51,279 nucleotides of DNA from Paracoccaceae bacterium (lineage in GTDB: Bacteria; Pseudomonadota; Alphaproteobacteria; Rhodobacterales; Rhodobacteraceae), in NCBI GenBank assembly GCA_947504705.1, contig CANNIA010000026.1, forward strand, positions 1 through 51,279, given 5' to 3'. The notes beneath the pieces are model-generated. The model did not search any database and was not told the origin of the DNA. It saw nothing but the letters and a program-made list of their open reading frames with translations. The position numbers and the translations under genes were made by a program. Shown here piece after piece: positions 17,317-24,932 of the stretch; the stretch's first letter is position 1; every line of letters begins with the position of its first letter.

Positions 17317-17883
17317 GTGAAAGTCATCGCTTCCTCGCTGCGCAAGGGCAACGTCGTCGAAATGGAAGGTCGGCTTTACGTCGTTCTGACCGCCGCAAAC
17401 TTCCACCCCGGCAAGGGCACTCCGACCACCTCGGTCGACATGCGCCGGATTTCGGACGGCACCAAGGTCAGCGAGCGTTGGCGGACGACCGAGATGGTTG
17501 AAAAGGCCACCGTGGACGAGCGGGAATATGACTTCCTTTATGAGGACGGCGAAGGGTTCCACTTCATGGAGCCGACCAACTATGATCAGCTTGTCATCAC
17601 CGACGATATTCTGGGGGCGAACAAGCCCTACCTTCAGGAAGGCATGCGCTGCTATGTGAAGACCTTCGACGGGGTTCCGATCGCGATGGAAGTGCCGCAG
17701 AAGATCACCGTCGAGATCCTGGAGACCGAGCCGGTGACCAAGGGGCAGACGGCCTCGTCGTCCTATAAGCCGGCCATGGTGCAGAACGGGCTGCGGATCC
17801 TGGTGCCGCCGCATATCGGGCCGGGCGTCAGGATCGTCATCAACACTGATGATGACAGCTATGTGGAACGCGCCAAGGACTGA
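17317..17883 (+). CDS. efp: Elongation factor P
   Basis: EF-P rescues ribosomes stalled at polyproline. From the GTG at 17317, preceded by AAGGACC, the protein has the standard 188 residues and begins [12 protein letters not shown]. The lysine modified by EpmA is K33 in NFHPGKGTP. The three beta-barrel domains are present: KOW-like N-terminus, middle [16 protein letters not shown], and C-terminal [17 protein letters not shown]. The frame is open up to 17203, but the extra part overlaps epmA and is not conserved. Confidence 0.96.
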   Translation: MKVIASSLRKGNVVEMEGRLYVVLTAANFHPGKGTPTTSVDMRRISDGTKVSERWRTTEMVEKATVDEREYDFLYEDGEGFHFMEPTNYDQLVITDDILGANKPYLQEGMRCYVKTFDGVPIAMEVPQKITVEILETEPVTKGQTASSSYKPAMVQNGLRILVPPHIGPGVRIVINTDDDSYVERAKD

Positions 17884-18043
17884 TGTCCACGGTGGACGCG
17901 TGTCCAGACTTCAAGGAATTCAACACCTTGGGCGTGGACGTTCAGAGAATCTTAAGACTTGAAAGGTACACCATTGGGCGTGCCTTTTCGCTTTGCAGAC
18001 CCGTATTCCCGGCTATTCTGCGACGAAAGAGGAGCGTTGCCCG

Positions 18044-18817
18044 ATGGACAGCCATGATGCCTATAAGCCAGCCGAAATCGCCGCGCTGATCGAAAGTGCG
18101 GGCGTGGCAAAGGCCGCGCTGCCCCTACACCGGATGCTAACGCTGGCGATGCTGGCCGGGGCCTTCATCGGCTTTGGCTCGGCCTTTTGGTGCATGACGA
18201 TGGCGGGGGCCGATCCGGGCTTTGGCCCGCAACGCGTGCTGGGCGGCGTGGTCTTTGCTTTGGGCCTAATTCTGGTCGTCGTCGGCGGGGCCGAGCTTTT
18301 CACCGGCAATGCGCTGATGGTGATGGCGGCAGTAGACCGGCGGATCACGCTGGGGGCGCTGTTACGGAATTGGGGAATTGTCTACATTGGCAACTTTGTC
18401 GGGGCGGCGGGTCTGGCCATGGCTTTCGGCCTGTCGGGCCTTCTGGACGGACCAATGGGCGAGATGGCCTCCAAGGCAGCCTCAGCCAAGGCGGCGCTTG
18501 ACCCGCTTGAGGCCTTTGTCCGGGGGGTGCTGTGCAACGCGCTGGTTTGCCTTGCGGTCTGGTTAAGCTTTGCGGCGCGGTCATCGACCGACAAGATCCT
18601 TGCCGTGCTTTGGCCGGTCACTGCCTTTGTGACCCTGGGGCTGGAGCATTCGGTGGCCAATATGTTCCTGTTCCCGGCAGGGTTCTGGGCAGGGGCGACC
18701 CTTGATCCGGCTGGCGTAGCCGGAAACCTGATCTGGGTCACGCTGGGCAACGTCGTAGGCGGCGCGGGGGGTGTCGCGCTGGCGTATCGCTTTGCCTATG
18801 GCGCGATGCGCGGGTAA
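18044..18817 (+). CDS. Formate/nitrite transporter family channel
   Basis: A 257-residue integral membrane protein of the FNT (FocA/NirC/HSC) family with six predicted helices. Family marks are GAFIGFGSAFW in helix 1, GGAELFTGNALMV around the first broken helix, NWGIVYIGNFVG, and GLEHSVANMFLFPAG with the conserved central His. Members pass formate, nitrite or hydrosulfide; the substrate cannot be fixed from sequence. It starts after a strong GAGGAGCG ribosome site. No formate lyase or nitrite reductase gene is nearby. A longer frame from 17993 is less likely. Confidence 0.88.
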   Translation: MDSHDAYKPAEIAALIESAGVAKAALPLHRMLTLAMLAGAFIGFGSAFWCMTMAGADPGFGPQRVLGGVVFALGLILVVVGGAELFTGNALMVMAAVDRRITLGALLRNWGIVYIGNFVGAAGLAMAFGLSGLLDGPMGEMASKAASAKAALDPLEAFVRGVLCNALVCLAVWLSFAARSSTDKILAVLWPVTAFVTLGLEHSVANMFLFPAGFWAGATLDPAGVAGNLIWVTLGNVVGGAGGVALAYRFAYGAMRG

Positions 18818-18910
18818 CTCCGCCCCGATCCTTGCGGGATTCTGCGGCCATTGCCCAAAAACGCCGGACACCGCCTGATAGCGCAGGGGTGCGCGCTTGC
18901 TGTTAATGCA

Positions 18911-18934
18911 ATGTGTTACTCGCGCGCAACACAT
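18911..18934. promoter_or_regulatory. Inverted repeat ATGTGTT/AACACAT
   Basis: Perfect 7-bp arms (18911-18917, 18928-18934) with a 10-bp GC-rich spacer, 112 bp before the outer membrane protein gene. It could be a protein-binding site; the regulator is unknown. Confidence 0.4.
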
Positions 18935-19007
18935 CGGGAGCTCCTGCGACTTTTCCGTAGTTCCGCTATGGACCTGGAAACAGGAATCTCAGATTATTCT
19001 TCGCATC

Positions 19008-19024
19008 TCGATGGCGACCATCGA
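19008..19024 (+). promoter_or_regulatory. Leader palindrome TCGATGG-cga-CCATCGA
   Basis: Perfect 7-bp arms around a 3-base loop, 22 bp before the start codon at 19047. It may be an operator or, in the mRNA, a 5' hairpin next to the ribosome site GGGAG. Confidence 0.4.
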
Positions 19025-19046
19025 TAATTGAAACTGGGAGTAGAAG

Positions 19047-19895
19047 ATGAAAATTGTTGGCGCACTATTGCTGTCATCTGGCCTTTGCCTTGGGGCGGGT
19101 GCCGTCTCGGCGCAGGAATTCGGTGCCCTTGTGGAACTTTCCTATGGGAACCAGTGGTTCTCGGGTGTGGAAGATAGCAACGGCTCGGAATTCAACAACG
19201 CAAGCGAATCGGTGATCTACGGATCGGTCGCCGCGGGCCTGACCTTTGGCGCATTCGGCGTTCAGCTGGACTATATTCGGCAACAGAGCGGAGACCCCTT
19301 GGCGGGCGAAGCCGGTTTCTCCGCGAACGCCACCACGCTTCACGCGAACTATCGGACCGGGGCCTATGCTTTCGGCATGTTCTATGGTGTCGGCGATACC
19401 GAGCCTGAAGTTGACAGCGATTCTGGCGAAGTCGAGTTTAGGGGTCTGGAAGCTGCCGCCAACTTCGCCAACTACCGCATCGCCGGACAAATTGGATCGG
19501 CAACCCACAAAAATGATCACTCAAGCCTGGACTATGACAACAGGTTGTACGCCATTGTCGAAGGCCAGTACTATCTGGACAACGGGCTGACGCTGAACGG
19601 CAGTCTGGGTGGCGGAACCGGTCAAATCCACGATGGTCGCCTTGATGTCACCCAGATCGCCTTTGGCGTCTCCAAGCCACTGGGGTCGTCGGGTCTGGTC
19701 GGGACAGCAGGTCTGCGCCACACCATTTCTTGGGCGGGCGACAATAATGGCAGCGGCGCAAATACCGAGCTGCTGATCGGTCTGACCATGCCTTTGGGTG
19801 GCGGTTCGGTGCGCGAAGTCAACGAATCCTCTGTGTCGATGATCCGGACCAACCTGCCGGCGATCATCGCCTCGATGACGGCGGTCTACGACTGA
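19047..19895 (+). CDS. Exported outer-membrane beta-barrel protein, unknown family
   Basis: The 282-residue protein has a clear signal peptide (MKIVGALLLSSGLCLGAG, cleavage after VSAQ at about 22). Its mature part is built of alternating aromatic/glycine strands (ELSYGNQWFSG, FGAFGVQLDYIRQQ, YAFGMFYGVGD, GQYYLDNGLTLNGSLGGGTG, SGLVGTAGLRHTISWAG), as in porin-like barrels of about 10-12 strands. The barrel part seems to end near LLIGLTMPLGG, and the last 30 residues are a hydrophobic/alanine tail. I do not recognise the family. It has its own leader with two palindromes and a strong terminator, so it is probably a single-gene transcript. Confidence 0.7.
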   Translation: MKIVGALLLSSGLCLGAGAVSAQEFGALVELSYGNQWFSGVEDSNGSEFNNASESVIYGSVAAGLTFGAFGVQLDYIRQQSGDPLAGEAGFSANATTLHANYRTGAYAFGMFYGVGDTEPEVDSDSGEVEFRGLEAAANFANYRIAGQIGSATHKNDHSSLDYDNRLYAIVEGQYYLDNGLTLNGSLGGGTGQIHDGRLDVTQIAFGVSKPLGSSGLVGTAGLRHTISWAGDNNGSGANTELLIGLTMPLGGGSVREVNESSVSMIRTNLPAIIASMTAVYD

Positions 19896-19926
19896 CCCCT
19901 GTTGCGGCACCGGTGCTGAAATGGAG

Positions 19927-19964
19927 CGGCGCTTGGGTAACCCCCAAGCGCCGTTTTCCTTTTG
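19927..19964 (+). terminator. Terminator after the barrel protein
   Basis: A perfect 11-bp hairpin, CGGCGCTTGGG with CCCAAGCGCCG, is followed by TTTTCCTTTTG. It stops just before the convergent murI gene ends and may also serve murI. Confidence 0.88.
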
Positions 19965-20777
19965 TCAGGCCGTCTGAAAGCTGACCTTCTTGCGCAGGAT
20001 CTGCGTGGCCTTGTTCGACACGCTGGCCGGATCGCCAGTCGTCAGGTATTTGACGCCCTTGCCCCCACCGATGAATTCCGGGCGGCGGGTCAGGTAGTCG
20101 GCCAGCGCTTCGGCAACAAGATCGGGTTGGGAGAAGACCTTGACCGTGGGGCCAAGCGCTTCGCGGAACGTTTGTTCGAACAGCGGGTAATGCGTGCAGC
20201 CAAGGATCGCGCTTTGCGGATGCGGCATCCGACGTTTCAGCGCCTCGACATGGCTGCGGATCAGGGCTTCGGCAAGGATGTCGTCGCCCTGTTCGATCGC
20301 ATCGACAAGGCCGCCGCAGGGTTGCGCCTCGACATCGACGCCGATGGCGCGGAAGGCCAGTTCGCGCTGGAAGGCACGGGAGGCGACGGTGGCGGGGGTG
20401 GCGAAAAGGGCCACATGCTTGACGGCAACCTCGCGCGGGGGGGAGTTATCGCCCCATTGGCGTTCGGTCAGCGCCTCGATCAGGGGGACAAAGACGCCAA
20501 GGACGCGTTTGTCGGCCGGGACCCAGGTTTCCTGCATCCGCTTCAAGGCGGCGGCCGAGGCGGTGTTGCAGGCGAGGATCACGAGGTCGCAGCCTTCGGC
20601 CCAGAGGCGTTCGGTGGCAGCACAGGTGAGGTCAAAGATGTCTTCAGCGCTGCGCACGCCGTAGGGGGCATTGGCGTTGTCGCCCAGATAGACGAAGGGG
20701 ACATCGGGCAGCCGCTTGGTAATCGCATCCAGAACAGTCAGGCCACCCAGCCCCGAATCAAAGATGCCGACTGCCAT
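19965..20777 (-). CDS. murI: Glutamate racemase
   Basis: MurI supplies D-glutamate for peptidoglycan. The 270-residue protein shows the family start [13 protein letters not shown] (4-16). The two catalytic cysteines are C70 in LACNTASA and C194 in [19 protein letters not shown] (31-40) is the substrate loop. All key residues are intact and the length is normal. It ends against the terminator at 19927-19964 and is divergent from a LysR gene. Confidence 0.95.
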   Translation of the reverse strand: MAVGIFDSGLGGLTVLDAITKRLPDVPFVYLGDNANAPYGVRSAEDIFDLTCAATERLWAEGCDLVILACNTASAAALKRMQETWVPADKRVLGVFVPLIEALTERQWGDNSPPREVAVKHVALFATPATVASRAFQRELAFRAIGVDVEAQPCGGLVDAIEQGDDILAEALIRSHVEALKRRMPHPQSAILGCTHYPLFEQTFREALGPTVKVFSQPDLVAEALADYLTRRPEFIGGGKGVKYLTTGDPASVSNKATQILRKKVSFQTA

Positions 20778-20966
20778 GCCTGACCCTTTCCTGCCGTGCC
20801 AACGGGGGCTGCCCCGACACTTCTAGGATCATAAGCCGGACACGCGGGGGGTGAAAGGGCGAAAGCCTGATGATGGGGTGGGGGAAAAGCGCCCTTGGCA
20901 TTGGAACGAATTACCCTAAATCAGCCTGGGCATGCTAGGGTTTTGGTGGATTTCGAGGGGACGGCC

Positions 20967-21872
20967 ATGGATTGGGACAAGCTGAGGATCTTTCACTCGG
21001 TGGCGGAGAAGGGCAGCCTGACCCATGCCGGGGAAGTGCTGCACCTAAGCCAATCGGCTGTCAGCCGCCAGATCCGGGCGCTGGAGGAGAGCCTTGCGGT
21101 CACGCTGTTTCACCGCCACGCGCGGGGGCTGATCCTGACGGAACAGGGTGAGCTTTTGTTTGATGCGACCCAAGCGATGGTGAAAAGGCTGGACGCGACA
21201 GCGGCGCGGATCAGGGATTCTGAGGACGAGGTTTTTGGTGAGCTGAGGGTGACGACGACAACGGGGTTCGGGACGCTGTGGCTCGCCCCCCGCTTGGCGC
21301 GGTTGTATGAGAAATACCCGGCGCTGAAGATTGACCTGATGCTGGAAGAACGCGTCCTTGACCTGCCGATGCGCGAGGCGGATGTGGCGATCCGGATGAA
21401 GGAGCCGAGCCAAGCCGACCTGATCCGCAAGCGGCTGATGAACATCAAGATGCAGCTTTACGCGACACCAGAGTATCTGGCCGCGCATGGCACGCCCTTG
21501 ACGATGGACGATTTCAGCAGCCACCGGCTGATCTGCCAGCATGCCGGGACGCCGCAGGTGGCAGCGGGGGCGAACCTTGTGGCCGACCTTATGGCGCATG
21601 ACATACCGTCGACCCTGACGGTCAACAACTATTTTGGGGTGTTGCAGGGGGTGTTGAACCATCTGGGGATTGGCGTCTTGCCCGATTACCTGATGGAAGA
21701 TTTCCCCAACCTGATCCGGGTCTTGCCGGAAGTGGAAAGCGGCGAGGTGCCGGTTTTTCTGGCCTACCCCGAGGAGCTGCGCCATTCCAAGCGGGTCTCG
21801 GCGTTCCGGGATTTCGTGGTTGAAGAGATCATGGCCTATCGCAAGCGGCAGCAGGAAGACCTGTCGGGGTAA
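20967..21872 (+). CDS. LysR-family transcriptional regulator
   Basis: The 301-residue protein has a LysR helix-turn-helix (MDWDKLRIFHSVAEKGSLTHAGEVLHLSQSAVSRQIRALE, residues 1-40). The effector domain runs from about 90 to 290. The ATG at 20967 follows GAGGGGACGG; earlier in-frame starts lack a ribosome site. It is divergent from murI but probably unrelated to it in function. An ACCCTA/TAGGGT inverted repeat (20913-20941) in front of the gene may be its own operator. The target and inducer are unknown. Confidence 0.88.
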   Translation: MDWDKLRIFHSVAEKGSLTHAGEVLHLSQSAVSRQIRALEESLAVTLFHRHARGLILTEQGELLFDATQAMVKRLDATAARIRDSEDEVFGELRVTTTTGFGTLWLAPRLARLYEKYPALKIDLMLEERVLDLPMREADVAIRMKEPSQADLIRKRLMNIKMQLYATPEYLAAHGTPLTMDDFSSHRLICQHAGTPQVAAGANLVADLMAHDIPSTLTVNNYFGVLQGVLNHLGIGVLPDYLMEDFPNLIRVLPEVESGEVPVFLAYPEELRHSKRVSAFRDFVVEEIMAYRKRQQEDLSG

Positions 21873-21927
21873 TGCTGATATGCAGCATGTGCATGACGGG
21901 AATGCTGAAAGGGCAGGCATTCCATAC

Positions 21928-21956
21928 TTGTTTGCACACGCACAGGGCACTAATTG
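21928..21956 (+). promoter_or_regulatory. Possible promoter of a small RNA
   Basis: TTGTTT (21928-21933) and TAATTG (21951-21956) are spaced by 17 bp, a sigma70-like arrangement. The start would be near 21963, and a strong terminator follows about 78 bases later. Confidence 0.4.
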
Positions 21957-21962
21957 AACAGG

Positions 21963-22041
21963 TGAAGCAACGATGGGCTTGGCTCTCGTTCCTTCTTACC
22001 TCCCTGTTGGACTTGGCCGAGCGGAAGCTCGGCCTTTTTTT
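21963..22041 (+). ncRNA. Candidate small RNA with intrinsic terminator
   Basis: A short unit between the LysR gene and gst has a promoter-like pair upstream, a GGTGAAG start segment, an unpaired CTTACCTCCCTG segment (CCUCC is complementary to ribosome-binding sites), and the terminator GGCCGAGC-ggaa-GCTCGGCC followed by seven T. A 5' GGTGAAG could pair with CTTCTTACC. An ATG at 21973 opens a frame that runs through the hairpin, so a leader peptide is possible but less likely. It may instead be only the 3' end of the LysR transcript. Confidence 0.35.
22015..22041 (+). terminator. Strong intrinsic terminator
   Basis: A perfect 8-bp hairpin, GGCCGAGC-ggaa-GCTCGGCC, is followed by seven T. It ends transcription of the LysR gene and/or the small-RNA candidate. 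The T run overlaps the stop codon of gst, which is read from the other strand. Confidence 0.93.
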
Positions 22042-22783
22042 ACGCTGCGTGCTGCAGGATCGCCCCGGATTTCCGCTTTAGGAATGCCTGCAAGAGGTCG
22101 GGATAGTCCGGGCGGACAGCGGCAATCACCGAGGGACGCCGGGCCAGGGCTGCGCGCCATGCGGTGGTTTTCGGCAGGCCGGTGAAGGTGCCCAGGTCGG
22201 TGATGCGATCGAAAGCGTCGAAATAGCGGAAGATGGGCGCGAAGACGGCGTCGACGATGGTAAAGCTTTCGCCCGAGAAATAGGGGCCCTGCCCCAGCAC
22301 CTTCTCGATCCGCTGGAACTTCTCGCGCAGGGTGGTCAGGCGCTGCTTTAGCACTGCGGTGTCCGGCGTGGTTTCGACCACCCAGATGTCAGCGAGGATG
22401 GAAGAACCGAATTCCATCCAGCCGCGCTGTTGGGCTTTCTGCAGCGGGTCGGCGGGGTGCATCGGATGATCGGTCACCTCTTCCAGATATTCGACGATGA
22501 CGCTACTTTCGAACAACACCTCATCGCCGACTTGCAGAAGCGGCACTTTGCCCAAGGGGGAGACGGTCTTGAACCACTCAGGCCTGTTGGCCAGATCCAC
22601 ATCCCGGCGGGTGAAATGAACTCCCTTTTCGGCCAGCATGATCGCGGCGCGTTGGACATAGGGGCAAAGGTCGGAAGAGACGAGGGTAAGGGGCGTCGCG
22701 GGCGTCGCGCAGGAAACTTGGTTTTTGGCGCTGACCGCATCACCCTCGGGCAATTGCGATGGGGAGATTTTGGGCTCTGTCAT
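22040..22783 (-). CDS. Glutathione S-transferase family protein
   Basis: A 247-residue GST with a thioredoxin-like N-terminal domain (about 30-110). The active region is SSDLCPYVQRAAIML (36-50), with a cysteine (C40) instead of Ser/Tyr, as in omega/DHAR-like or lignin-etherase-like bacterial GSTs. ESSVIVEYLEE is the glutathione-binding turn. An alpha-helical C-terminal domain follows. The first 28 residues are a non-conserved leader. It is divergent from a MarR gene across a palindromic operator, so it is probably MarR-controlled. A cysteine GST suggests thiol transfer or reductive deglutathionylation, which is inferred. Confidence 0.88.
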   Translation of the reverse strand: MTEPKISPSQLPEGDAVSAKNQVSCATPATPLTLVSSDLCPYVQRAAIMLAEKGVHFTRRDVDLANRPEWFKTVSPLGKVPLLQVGDEVLFESSVIVEYLEEVTDHPMHPADPLQKAQQRGWMEFGSSILADIWVVETTPDTAVLKQRLTTLREKFQRIEKVLGQGPYFSGESFTIVDAVFAPIFRYFDAFDRITDLGTFTGLPKTTAWRAALARRPSVIAAVRPDYPDLLQAFLKRKSGAILQHAA

Positions 22784-22838
22784 GGCGTCCTCGACTGGCA
22801 GCATCCTGCATCGCGCCGGATGTTCATGCATGTGCATA

Positions 22839-22867
22839 TAGGTAGATACAGATGCATGTAAAGTCAA
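22839..22867 (-). promoter_or_regulatory. Promoter of the GST gene
   Basis: On the minus strand, TTGACT (22867-22862) and TACCTA (22844-22839) are separated by exactly 17 bp, close to the sigma70 consensus. The MarR-type palindrome touches its upstream side. Confidence 0.65.
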
Positions 22868-22869
22868 GC

Positions 22870-22887
22870 TTGATGCAACTGCATCAA
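22870..22887. promoter_or_regulatory. MarR-type operator between gst and marR
   Basis: TTGATGCA-ac-TGCATCAA has perfect 8-bp arms with a 2-bp spacer, the size of a MarR dimer site. It lies directly upstream of the gst -35 and directly upstream of the marR TATAAA. One bound dimer could block both promoters. ATGCAT cores recur at 22827 and 22852. Confidence 0.7.
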
Positions 22888-22903
22888 CCTATAAAATGGC
22901 GGC

Positions 22904-23344
22904 ATGACCGACAGTCCCTCTGACACAGCGATTCTTGCATGGGCGCGGCTGGTTAAGGCCGAGCGCGTGGTTCTGGCCGCCGTCGAGGCCGATCTGAAGG
23001 CGGCAGGTTTCCCGCCCTTGGGCTGGTATGACGTCGCGCTGGAACTGCGCCGGGCCGAGCGGGCCTTGCGCCCGGTTGAAATCGAAGCGCGGATGCTGAT
23101 TGCACAGCCGAACATGTCGCGGTTGCTGGATCGGATGGTCAGCGCCGGTTACGTCGCCCGCCTGCCCTGTCCCGATGACAAACGCGGGCATCAGATCAGC
23201 TTGACCGAGAGCGGACAGGAACTGTTGCGGCAGATGTGGCCCGCCTATCGGGCGGCGATCCGGCGCCATGTCGGTGCACGGCTGAACGAAGGCGAGACAG
23301 AGGCCTTGGCCGGGGCGCTGGGCAAGCTTTTGTCGCGCGACTAG
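22904..23344 (+). CDS. MarR-family transcriptional regulator
   Basis: The 146-residue protein has a MarR winged helix. VEIEARMLIAQPNMSRLLDRMVSAGYVARLPCPDDKRGHQISLTE (about 58-105) contains the recognition helix and the DKRG wing. It ends in a dimerising helix. TATAAA at 22890-22895 is only 8 bases before the ATG, so the mRNA is probably leaderless. It faces gst and the shared palindrome, so it most likely represses itself and gst in answer to a phenolic, thiol or oxidant signal. Its TAG stop shares the tetranucleotide CTAG with the stop of the convergent sigma gene. Confidence 0.9.
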   Translation: MTDSPSDTAILAWARLVKAERVVLAAVEADLKAAGFPPLGWYDVALELRRAERALRPVEIEARMLIAQPNMSRLLDRMVSAGYVARLPCPDDKRGHQISLTESGQELLRQMWPAYRAAIRRHVGARLNEGETEALAGALGKLLSRD

Positions 23345-24555
23345 TGGCTCAGGAGGCTTTGCCGTTGGAGCAAGAAGGCGATGTCTGCGGGTGAGTCCGA
23401 GAGAGCGATTGCCTTGGCATAGGCTGTGTGGGCCTCGGCAGCCCGGCCGCTGCGGGCCAGTAGATCGGCTTTCGCGGCGTTGAAGGGTTGGTAGTCGGCA
23501 AGCTCGGGTTCAATGTCGGCAAGGTGGATGAGCGCCTCGCCCAGGCCACCGGCTTCGGAGACGGCCACGGCATGATTCAGGCGGATGACGGGCGTGGGTT
23601 CAAAGGCCAGAAGCCGGGTGTAAAGCGCGGCAATCTGGGGCCAGCCGGGGCCGTTCTGCGCGGTGTGCAGGGCGGCAATGGCGGCCTTGATCTGGAACGG
23701 GCCGGGGTTGCGGCGGGCCATGGCGCTGTCAAGCGTGGCAAGGCCTTCGGTGAGCATGTGAGTGTCCCAAAGGCTGCGGTCCTGCTGGGCGGGCGGAAGG
23801 GTTAGGCCTTCGGGGCTGATCCGGGCGTCGGCGCGGGCATGGGTGAGAAGGAGGAGGGCGAGGCAGCCTTCCACCTCGGCATCGCTGGGCGCAAGCGTCG
23901 TCAGAAGCCGGGCGAGGAAGATTGCCTCGCGGCAAAGGTCTTGGCCGGTGGTCGGGCCGGAAGTGTAGCCGGCGTTGTAGATCAGGTAGACCACGGTCAG
24001 GACCGAATTCAGCCGATCGGGCCAATCTTCGGGGTCCGGGATGCGGAAGGGGATGCCTGCGGCAGCGATCTTGGCCTTGGCGCGGGACAGGCGCTGGCCC
24101 ATGGTCGGTTCGGTATCAAGGAAGGCGCGGGCGATGTCGGCGGTCGTCAGGCCCGCGATGGTGCGCAAGGTAAGGGCCACGCGGGATTTCGGCTCCAGTG
24201 CCGGGTGACAGCAGGTGAAGATCAGGCGGAGACGGTCGTCGGGGATGTCCATCGGGTCCTCCTCAGCCTCATCCTGTGCCAGGACGGTCATGGCCGTGTC
24301 GCGGGCGCTGTCGCGGCTATGGCTGCGCAATCGGTCGATGGCTTTGCGAAAAGCGACGCGGATCAGCCAGGCCTCGGGTCGCGACGGGATGCCGCTGCGC
24401 GACCAATGCGCAAGGGCCGACGTTGCGGCGTCTTGGAGCGCTTCCTCGGCCAGTTGGAAGTCGCGCACCCTTGCGATGAGGGCGGCAAGGATGCGCCCCC
24501 GATCTGCGCGCAGGGTTAGGTTGAGGGCCTGCGTGGGATCGGGGGCTTGAAGCAT
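23341..24555 (-). CDS. ECF42-type RNA polymerase sigma factor
   Basis: A 404-residue extracytoplasmic-function sigma factor. Region 2 is near 15-75 (LAEEALQDAATSALAHW, then PEAWLIRVAFRKAIDRLR). Region 4 is near 100-160 (LRLIFTCCHPALEPKSRVALTLRTIAGLTTADIARAFL). A long C-terminal TPR-like helical extension (about 200-404) contains the NAGYTSGP, LARLL and ALYTRLLAFEPTPVIRLNHAVA patterns. This layout, with a DGPF/YCII gene directly upstream, defines the ECF42 group, which has no classical anti-sigma factor. The start is the ATG sharing one base with the upstream stop (TGATG). The frame opens as far as 24954, but that part reads through the partner gene. Confidence 0.9.
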   Translation of the reverse strand: MLQAPDPTQALNLTLRADRGRILAALIARVRDFQLAEEALQDAATSALAHWSRSGIPSRPEAWLIRVAFRKAIDRLRSHSRDSARDTAMTVLAQDEAEEDPMDIPDDRLRLIFTCCHPALEPKSRVALTLRTIAGLTTADIARAFLDTEPTMGQRLSRAKAKIAAAGIPFRIPDPEDWPDRLNSVLTVVYLIYNAGYTSGPTTGQDLCREAIFLARLLTTLAPSDAEVEGCLALLLLTHARADARISPEGLTLPPAQQDRSLWDTHMLTEGLATLDSAMARRNPGPFQIKAAIAALHTAQNGPGWPQIAALYTRLLAFEPTPVIRLNHAVAVSEAGGLGEALIHLADIEPELADYQPFNAAKADLLARSGRAAEAHTAYAKAIALSDSPADIAFLLQRQSLLSH

Positions 24556-24902
24556 CAGTAGGTCATCACCGGTCGAACTTCGATGGTGCCGAAGGCGGCC
24601 GACGGGATCATCGCGGCATATTTGAGCGCGGTATCCAGATCGGGCACTTCCATCAGGTAGTATCCGCCCAAGTGTTCCTTGGTTTCGGCAAAGGGGCCGT
24701 CCATGGTTTCGACCTTGCCGCCGCGAAGGCGGAGTGAAGTGGCAGTGTCGGTGCCTTTCAGCCCGTCGCCGGCGACGAAGGCACCCTTTTCCTTCAGGAG
24801 GGCGGTGAAGGCGAAATAGCCGTCCATGAAGGTCTTGAATTCCGGCGTGCCGTAGGCCGGGCCGGAATTGGGGGCAGCATAGATCAGGGCGAGGTATTGC
24901 AT
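24555..24902 (-). CDS. DGPF-motif YCII-related protein (ECF42 partner)
   Basis: A 115-residue YCII-like ferredoxin-fold protein. It has the DGPFAETKEHLGGYYLMEV stretch (about 68-86) that gives the DGPF group its name, and MQYLALIYAAP at the N-terminus. These proteins are nearly always encoded next to ECF42 sigma factors, and here the stop overlaps the sigma start by one base. It is probably part of the regulatory circuit, though the biochemical role is not known. Confidence 0.9.
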   Translation of the reverse strand: MQYLALIYAAPNSGPAYGTPEFKTFMDGYFAFTALLKEKGAFVAGDGLKGTDTATSLRLRGGKVETMDGPFAETKEHLGGYYLMEVPDLDTALKYAAMIPSAAFGTIEVRPVMTY

Positions 24903-24932
24903 GGCAGTGTCCTTTGGGTTCCAGTGAAGATG

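Noticed and set aside
21973-22185. A small peptide starting inside the small-RNA candidate
   Set aside because: It reads through the terminator hairpin and then antisense to gst; the peptide has no recognised family, so a coding role is unsupported.
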